Positions 13,499 to 17,288 of a stretch of DNA of 17,288 bases are shown piece by piece. The notes beneath the pieces were generated by a model. The model was given only the letters and a program-made list of their open reading frames with translations. It ran no database searches and was not told the origin of the DNA. Each line of letters opens with the position of its first letter. Within the stretch, counting starts at the first letter, position 1. The stretch spans positions 1 through 17,288 of the forward strand of contig CALJZV010000305.1 of NCBI GenBank assembly GCA_937983475.1. Direction: 5' to 3'. The position numbers were made by a program, and so were the translations under genes. This stretch comes from an uncultured Verrucomicrobiales bacterium. GTDB taxonomy: Bacteria; Verrucomicrobiota; Verrucomicrobiia; Limisphaerales; JACDHS01.

Positions 13499-14269
13499 AT
13501 GTCATTGCTTGCAGGAAAATTTGGAATCGTCTTCGGTGTCGCCAACAAACGCTCCATCGCCTGGGCCATTGCCCAGTCCTGGCACAAGGCCGGGGCGAAG
13601 CTGGCTTTCACCTACCAGGGAGAACGCCTTAAGGAAAATGTGGAGGAGCTGGCCAGCACCTTCGGCGCGGACACGCCCATCATGCCGTGCGACGTCACCA
13701 AGGATGAGGATATCGCCCGCGTGTTTGCGGAAGTCGGGCAGAAATTCGGCAAGCTTCACCTGCTTTTGCATTCGGTGGCCTTTGCCCCGAAGGACGCCCT
13801 GGAAGGGGAGTTTATCAATACCAGCCGCGAGGCTTACCGCGTAGCGCATGACATCAGCGCTTATTCGCTGGTGGCCCTGGCGCGAGGCGCCGCGCCGCTG
13901 ATGACCGACGGCGGCAGCATCGTGGCCATGAGCTACTATGGCGCTGAGAAGGTCGTGCCTCATTACAATGTCATGGGCGTGGCCAAGGCGTCGCTCGAGG
14001 CAAGCACACGCGATTTGGCCTACGCTCTTGGCCCGACGAAAATCGGCGTCAACTGCATCAGCGCCGGGCCGGGCACAACCCTGGCCGGCCGGGGCACTTC
14101 GGGGTTCACCGAGATGCTCAAGCATTACGAGGCCCATTCTCCTCTCAAGCGCAATGTTCTCCCCGACGAACTGGGCGCCACCGGCACGTTTCTGGCCAGC
14201 GACGGCGCGGCGGCCATCACCGGTCAAGTGCTGTACGTGGACTGCGGTTACCAAATCATGGGCATGTGA
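13499..14269 (+). CDS. fabI: Enoyl-[acyl-carrier-protein] reductase (NADH), FabI type
   Basis: The protein has 256 residues, standard for FabI. It reduces the trans-2 double bond of enoyl-ACP, the last step of each cycle of bacterial fatty acid elongation, and is the target of triclosan. The nucleotide-binding start is GIVFGVANKRSIAWAIAQ (9-26), where FabI has S-I-A-W in place of the usual short-chain dehydrogenase glycine motif. The active-site residues Tyr146, Tyr156 and Lys163 (within SYYGAEKVVPHYNVMGVAK) have the same numbers as in E. coli FabI. The substrate-binding loop after AGP (191) reads GTTLAGRG instead of the usual I-R-T-L-A-(A/S)-x-G, a small divergence. The end VLYVDCGYQIMGM is a usual FabI tail. 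There is a 41-base gap after the transporter gene and no clear ribosome binding site. Confidence 0.95.
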   Translation: MSLLAGKFGIVFGVANKRSIAWAIAQSWHKAGAKLAFTYQGERLKENVEELASTFGADTPIMPCDVTKDEDIARVFAEVGQKFGKLHLLLHSVAFAPKDALEGEFINTSREAYRVAHDISAYSLVALARGAAPLMTDGGSIVAMSYYGAEKVVPHYNVMGVAKASLEASTRDLAYALGPTKIGVNCISAGPGTTLAGRGTSGFTEMLKHYEAHSPLKRNVLPDELGATGTFLASDGAAAITGQVLYVDCGYQIMGM

Positions 14270-14380
14270 ACCGGGCGGGGCCCAGGTTTCCGGCGAACAC
14301 GCCTGTAAACGGCGATAAATGCTCGTCATGCGGTGATCAACTGTTAGACTGGCAGGCAAATCGCTTCAGAAAGAGGTGTT

Positions 14381-15052
14381 ATGAAACTTGGAATTAACTG
14401 GTTTGACGTCCTGGTGATTGTACTGCTCATCGTGGGCGTGTTTCGAGGCCGCAAGCGCGGCATGTCCATGGAATTGCTGCCCCTGCTGCAGGTGCTCATC
14501 ATCGTGGTGGTCGGCGCCGAACTTTACGAACCGCTGGGCAAGCAACTGGCGGCGTCCGCGGGCAGCGCCGTCAATATTGTGCTCTCCTACATCATCGTGT
14601 ACGTCCTGTTTGCCATCGCCGTGCACCTCATTTTTTCGCGCATCAAGTCCGCTGTGGGCGAGAAACTGGTCGGCAGCGACGTGTTCGGGCGCATGGAATA
14701 TTATTTTGGCATGACGGCCGGCATGCTGCGCTACGCGGCCATTGTCATCATGGGCATGGCACTGATGAACGCGCAAAGGATTGATCATGCGGCCGAGGCT
14801 CGAAACCGCAAAATGCAGGCTGAAAATTTCGGCACGATTTCTTTCCCCACGTTCGGCTCCATCCAGATTGATATCTTCGAAAAATCCCGGGTGGGCGTGT
14901 TTGCCCGCGACCATCTCAGCCAGCTTCTCATCGAGCCCACCACGCCCAACACCAAAGGGCGGTCTCAAAACGAGAACATCGGAAAAAGAAAACAGCGCGC
15001 CTTGGAGGAAGCCATGGGAACCGCGACCCCTCCTCCTGCCAAAAAGCAGTAA
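14381..15052 (+). CDS. CvpA-family membrane protein
   Basis: The protein has 223 residues. Four hydrophobic helices lie at about 6-22, 31-48, 65-87 and 108-130, followed by a charged cytoplasmic-type tail that ends in a Pro/Lys-rich stretch (TATPPPAKKQ). The opening INWFDVLVIVLLIVGVFRGR followed by KRG matches the CvpA family start (N-x-x-D-x-x-x-x-x-x-x-x-x-x-G-x-x-R-G). CvpA was named for colicin V production in E. coli and in general has a role in envelope integrity; its mechanism is unresolved. A modest ribosome binding site (AGAGG, 14372-14376) precedes the ATG by 4 bases. dnaG begins 6 bases after its stop, so the two are surely co-transcribed. Confidence 0.8.
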   Translation: MKLGINWFDVLVIVLLIVGVFRGRKRGMSMELLPLLQVLIIVVVGAELYEPLGKQLAASAGSAVNIVLSYIIVYVLFAIAVHLIFSRIKSAVGEKLVGSDVFGRMEYYFGMTAGMLRYAAIVIMGMALMNAQRIDHAAEARNRKMQAENFGTISFPTFGSIQIDIFEKSRVGVFARDHLSQLLIEPTTPNTKGRSQNENIGKRKQRALEEAMGTATPPPAKKQ

Positions 15053-15058
15053 CTCCGC

Positions 15059-16903
15059 ATGGCCGGTCTGGTTTCCCCCTCCACGCTCGAGCAAATCCGC
15101 GCCGCCAGCGACATCGTCGAGATTATCGGCGGCTATGTGCCGCTCAAGCGCGCCGGGGCTAACTTCGTCGCCCTCTGCCCGTTTCACCGCGAAAAATCCC
15201 CCAGCTTCCACGTCAACCCGCACCGCCAGATTTTCCACTGCTTCGGCTGCCACAAGGGCGGCGACGTTTTTTCCTTTATCAAGGATTACGAAAATGTCGG
15301 ATTCATGGACGCCGTTCGCCGCCTGGCCGAGCGCGCCCGAATTCCGCTCGAGTTTGAGAAGGATCCCGGTTACCAGCAGAACCGCGCCCTCAAGGACACG
15401 CTGCTTCAGGTTCATGAGCAGATTACCCAGCGCTGGCACAATGCCCTGCTCAATGACGCCGCCGGTCAGATTGCCCGCGATTACCTGGAAAAGCGTGGGG
15501 TTTCCGCCGAGGCTATCCAGCTTTTCCGCCTCGGCTTCGCCCCGGATGCCTGGGACGACACGGTCAACTGGGCCAAGAGCAAGGGACACGACCTCGCGTT
15601 GATGGAAAAGGCCGGTTTAATTATCCACAAGGAAGACAGCCAGCGCTTTTATGACCGGTTTCGCGGACGGCTGATTTTTCCCATTTGCGATGACCAGGGA
15701 CGCGTCATCGGCTTCAGCGGTCGCATCCTGTCAGGCGACGAAAAAACCGCCAAGTATGTCAACTCGCCCGAGACGCCGCTCTTCACCAAGAGCAAGGTCA
15801 TCTACGGCCTCGACAAATCCAAGCGCGCCCTGCTCGACGCCCAGCAGGCCATCATCTGCGAAGGCCAGCTTGATCTCATCGCCTGTTACATGGCCGGCGT
15901 TAAAAATGTCGTCGCGCCGCAAGGAACCGCCCTCACCGCGGAGCACGCCCGCATTCTCAAGCGCTACGCCGAGGAAGTGGTGCTCTGCTTCGACGCGGAC
16001 AACGCCGGGCAGAACGCCGCCGTGCGCTCGCTCGACAGTTTGCTGGAGGCCGGACTGAGCGTCCGCGTGGCCACCATTCCCGCGCCGCACGATCCCGACA
16101 GCTTCATCAAGGAACACGGCGGCGACGCCTTCGCAAAACACATCCAGAATGCCGAGAGTTTCTTCGACTTTTACCTCAACCGGCTTTGCGTCACTCACGA
16201 CGCGGGCAGCGACCGCGGCCGGGTGGCGATTGTTGAAGCCATGCGGACCGCCCTGCAGAAAACCGGCAACGTCGTGCTGCTCGACGCCTACGCGCAAAAA
16301 ACCGCGCTGCGGCTGGGCGTCTCCCCCGAATCGGTTCGAGCCGAATTCAAAAAAGCGCGTGGATTGCGCCCGGTGCCCGCGCCAATGGACGAACCGGACT
16401 CGTTGCCGCCCGAATCGGACTTCGCGGAGGAATCCGAGACGCCGCCTTCGCCGCAGGAATTCTGGCTGTTGAAACTGCTTTTTTTGAGCGATGACCACAT
16501 AGAATGGGTGGCGCATCATTTGGACCTGGATTGGATCAATCATCCCACAGTTCGCCAGGTGGTAGCCAGCCGCCTTCAGGCGCACGCGGAGGAATCCTGG
16601 GCCGGGCTTGCCGGATGGGTTTCCGAGTTGGAGTCGCCCGTGGCTGTGCGGCTCATCACCGAGGCCGCCACGGAGGACCGAGCCATTCCAGACTCGGAAG
16701 TTATTCTTAAAGGCGCCCCGGGCAAGCAAGGCGTTGTGGAATTGCTCCGAGACAAGTTCATTGACCGGCAATTGGCGGCTGTTCACCAGCAGTTGGCGCA
16801 ACCCGGCCTGGACGACATTCAGGCAATTGAATTGTCGCGGCAGAAACTTCACCTTCGCCAACTCAAGAAGCAGCCGCTCATTCCCCTGGCCGATCATTAT
16901 TGA
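15059..16903 (+). CDS. dnaG: DNA primase
   Basis: The protein has 614 residues, normal for DnaG. It makes RNA primers at the replication fork with DnaB helicase. The N-terminal zinc-binding domain has Cys40, His43, Cys61 and Cys64 (CPFHREKSPSFHVNP, then FHCFGCHKGGDVFSF). The catalytic core spans about 110-370, with the primase signature GFSGRIL (218-224) and KYVNSPETPLFTKSKVIYGL (232-251). Its Toprim metal site has Glu268 and Asp272 (CEGQLDLIA) and Asp312 and Asp314 (FDADNAG), which match E. coli Glu265, Asp269, Asp309 and Asp311. The usual E-G-Y-M-D reads E-G-Q-L-D. A Pro/Glu-rich linker (about 436-467) leads to the helical C-terminal helicase-binding region. The start 6 bases after the CvpA gene is fixed by homology; the stop is at 16903. 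Confidence 0.95.
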   Translation: MAGLVSPSTLEQIRAASDIVEIIGGYVPLKRAGANFVALCPFHREKSPSFHVNPHRQIFHCFGCHKGGDVFSFIKDYENVGFMDAVRRLAERARIPLEFEKDPGYQQNRALKDTLLQVHEQITQRWHNALLNDAAGQIARDYLEKRGVSAEAIQLFRLGFAPDAWDDTVNWAKSKGHDLALMEKAGLIIHKEDSQRFYDRFRGRLIFPICDDQGRVIGFSGRILSGDEKTAKYVNSPETPLFTKSKVIYGLDKSKRALLDAQQAIICEGQLDLIACYMAGVKNVVAPQGTALTAEHARILKRYAEEVVLCFDADNAGQNAAVRSLDSLLEAGLSVRVATIPAPHDPDSFIKEHGGDAFAKHIQNAESFFDFYLNRLCVTHDAGSDRGRVAIVEAMRTALQKTGNVVLLDAYAQKTALRLGVSPESVRAEFKKARGLRPVPAPMDEPDSLPPESDFAEESETPPSPQEFWLLKLLFLSDDHIEWVAHHLDLDWINHPTVRQVVASRLQAHAEESWAGLAGWVSELESPVAVRLITEAATEDRAIPDSEVILKGAPGKQGVVELLRDKFIDRQLAAVHQQLAQPGLDDIQAIELSRQKLHLRQLKKQPLIPLADHY

Positions 16904-17108
16904 AATGCGGCATCAGGAATCCAAGGCTGCCTGACAAAGGGAGGTTTCATTTTGCCACAGGCCTGGCATCTCAAGGCGGTTGATAGGCCCGGATTATCGA
17001 GCCAGCCAACTTGCTTTTTCCTTCGCGCCTTTGTGTCTTGTTTGTTTGTTTCCCAATGAGGAATTTAAACTCAACAGTTCCGCCTTGCCCGGCAGGCCAA
17101 CTGTGCGG

Positions 17109-17288
17109 ATGCTGACCCTCGCCATGAATTTTCTCACGGTCTTGTTGACGGTTGTTTTTTGCGCAGGTGCCTTTTCCGGAAACCTGCGGGCGCAACCCGA
17201 CGACGCCATGCTCGCCAAGTATTTTGAATCGGAAACCGCGCGCCTGCGCGACCGTTGTTTAGAGGAAATAAAAAACCTCGATGACTGG
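17109..17288 (+). CDS. Secreted protein, possible acetylxylan-esterase/alpha-beta hydrolase, 3' end missing
   Basis: Sixty codons are visible to the window edge. From the ATG at 17109 (or 17124, also in frame) the product starts with a signal peptide, MNFLTVLLTVVFCAGAFSGN then LRA, with cleavage probable near AQP. The mature start reads DDAMLAKYFESETARLRDRC and then LEEIKNLDDW. A similar start (about 60 residues of L-x-D-R-C-L-x-x-I followed by D-W) is known to me from Verrucomicrobiota and Planctomycetota secreted esterases of the acetylxylan-esterase/prolyl-oligopeptidase group, but no catalytic Ser or His can be seen in this fragment, so the enzyme name is a guess. The 205-base gap before it holds no gene. 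Confidence 0.6.
   Translation, partial: MLTLAMNFLTVLLTVVFCAGAFSGNLRAQPDDAMLAKYFESETARLRDRCLEEIKNLDDW

Noticed and set aside
14366..15589. 407-codon open frame on the minus strand over cvpA-like and dnaG
   Set aside because: It spans the ends of two clear plus-strand genes and has low-complexity His/Gly-rich content typical of antisense reading.
15731..16897. 388-codon minus-strand open frame over dnaG
   Set aside because: It lies wholly antisense to dnaG, which has all catalytic residues.
16953..16967. Small hairpin TGCCA/TGGCA after dnaG
   Set aside because: It has only five pairs and no T run, so it is not a convincing terminator.
1..17288. CRISPR array, prophage, transposon, toxin-antitoxin or defence genes
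   Set aside because: No regularly spaced direct repeats, transposase, integrase, nuclease-immunity or toxin motifs could be seen on either strand.

Overview
The window is GC-rich, gene-dense bacterial chromosome. The best fit is the Verrucomicrobiota (Pedosphaera/Limisphaera-like). This is inferred from an ECF sigma factor fused to a membrane segment and a long non-sigma C-terminal region, a gene style common in that phylum, together with a Gram-negative envelope gene set. No marker here proves the lineage. Most genes are housekeeping. Most start codons lack a clear Shine-Dalgarno sequence; the gene at 7901 is a striking exception.

Left part (1-2421, minus strand): an acyl-CoA thioesterase-like gene ends in its own terminator. 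It is followed by a membrane-anchored ECF sigma factor (TTG start), which overlaps by ATGA a second gene. That second gene encodes a short membrane anchor plus coiled coil and runs off the left edge. A tRNA T-arm-like remnant lies directly in front of the thioesterase start.

Plus-strand block 2564-7696: a small Cys-containing membrane protein, a small heat-shock protein (Hsp20), and lon, the ATP-dependent protease. lon is broken by one in-frame TAA exactly where a conserved Glu is expected. Then come an exported LolA-like lipoprotein-sorting-type protein, overlapping lon by 4 bases, and a three-helix membrane TPR protein built from a duplicated ~130-residue unit. A hairpin terminator closes this block.

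7901-11601: a PilT-type motor ATPase converges on a small lipoprotein gene across a shared perfect hairpin terminator. Upstream of the lipoprotein on the minus strand are pdxA (vitamin B6) and a SurA-like periplasmic prolyl isomerase, in the same surA-pdxA order known from enterobacteria.

11770-17288, plus strand: a Nudix hydrolase, an MFS-like transporter, fabI (enoyl-ACP reductase), a CvpA-family membrane protein, dnaG (primase, 6 bases after cvpA), and the start of a secreted protein, possibly an esterase, that runs off the right edge.

I found no CRISPR array, insertion sequence, rRNA, intact tRNA, phage module or recognisable defence island. The points most worth following up are the broken lon, the membrane-tethered sigma factor with its coupled coiled-coil partner, the thioesterase lacking the usual catalytic Asp, the tRNA-like remnant and the duplicated TPR protein.
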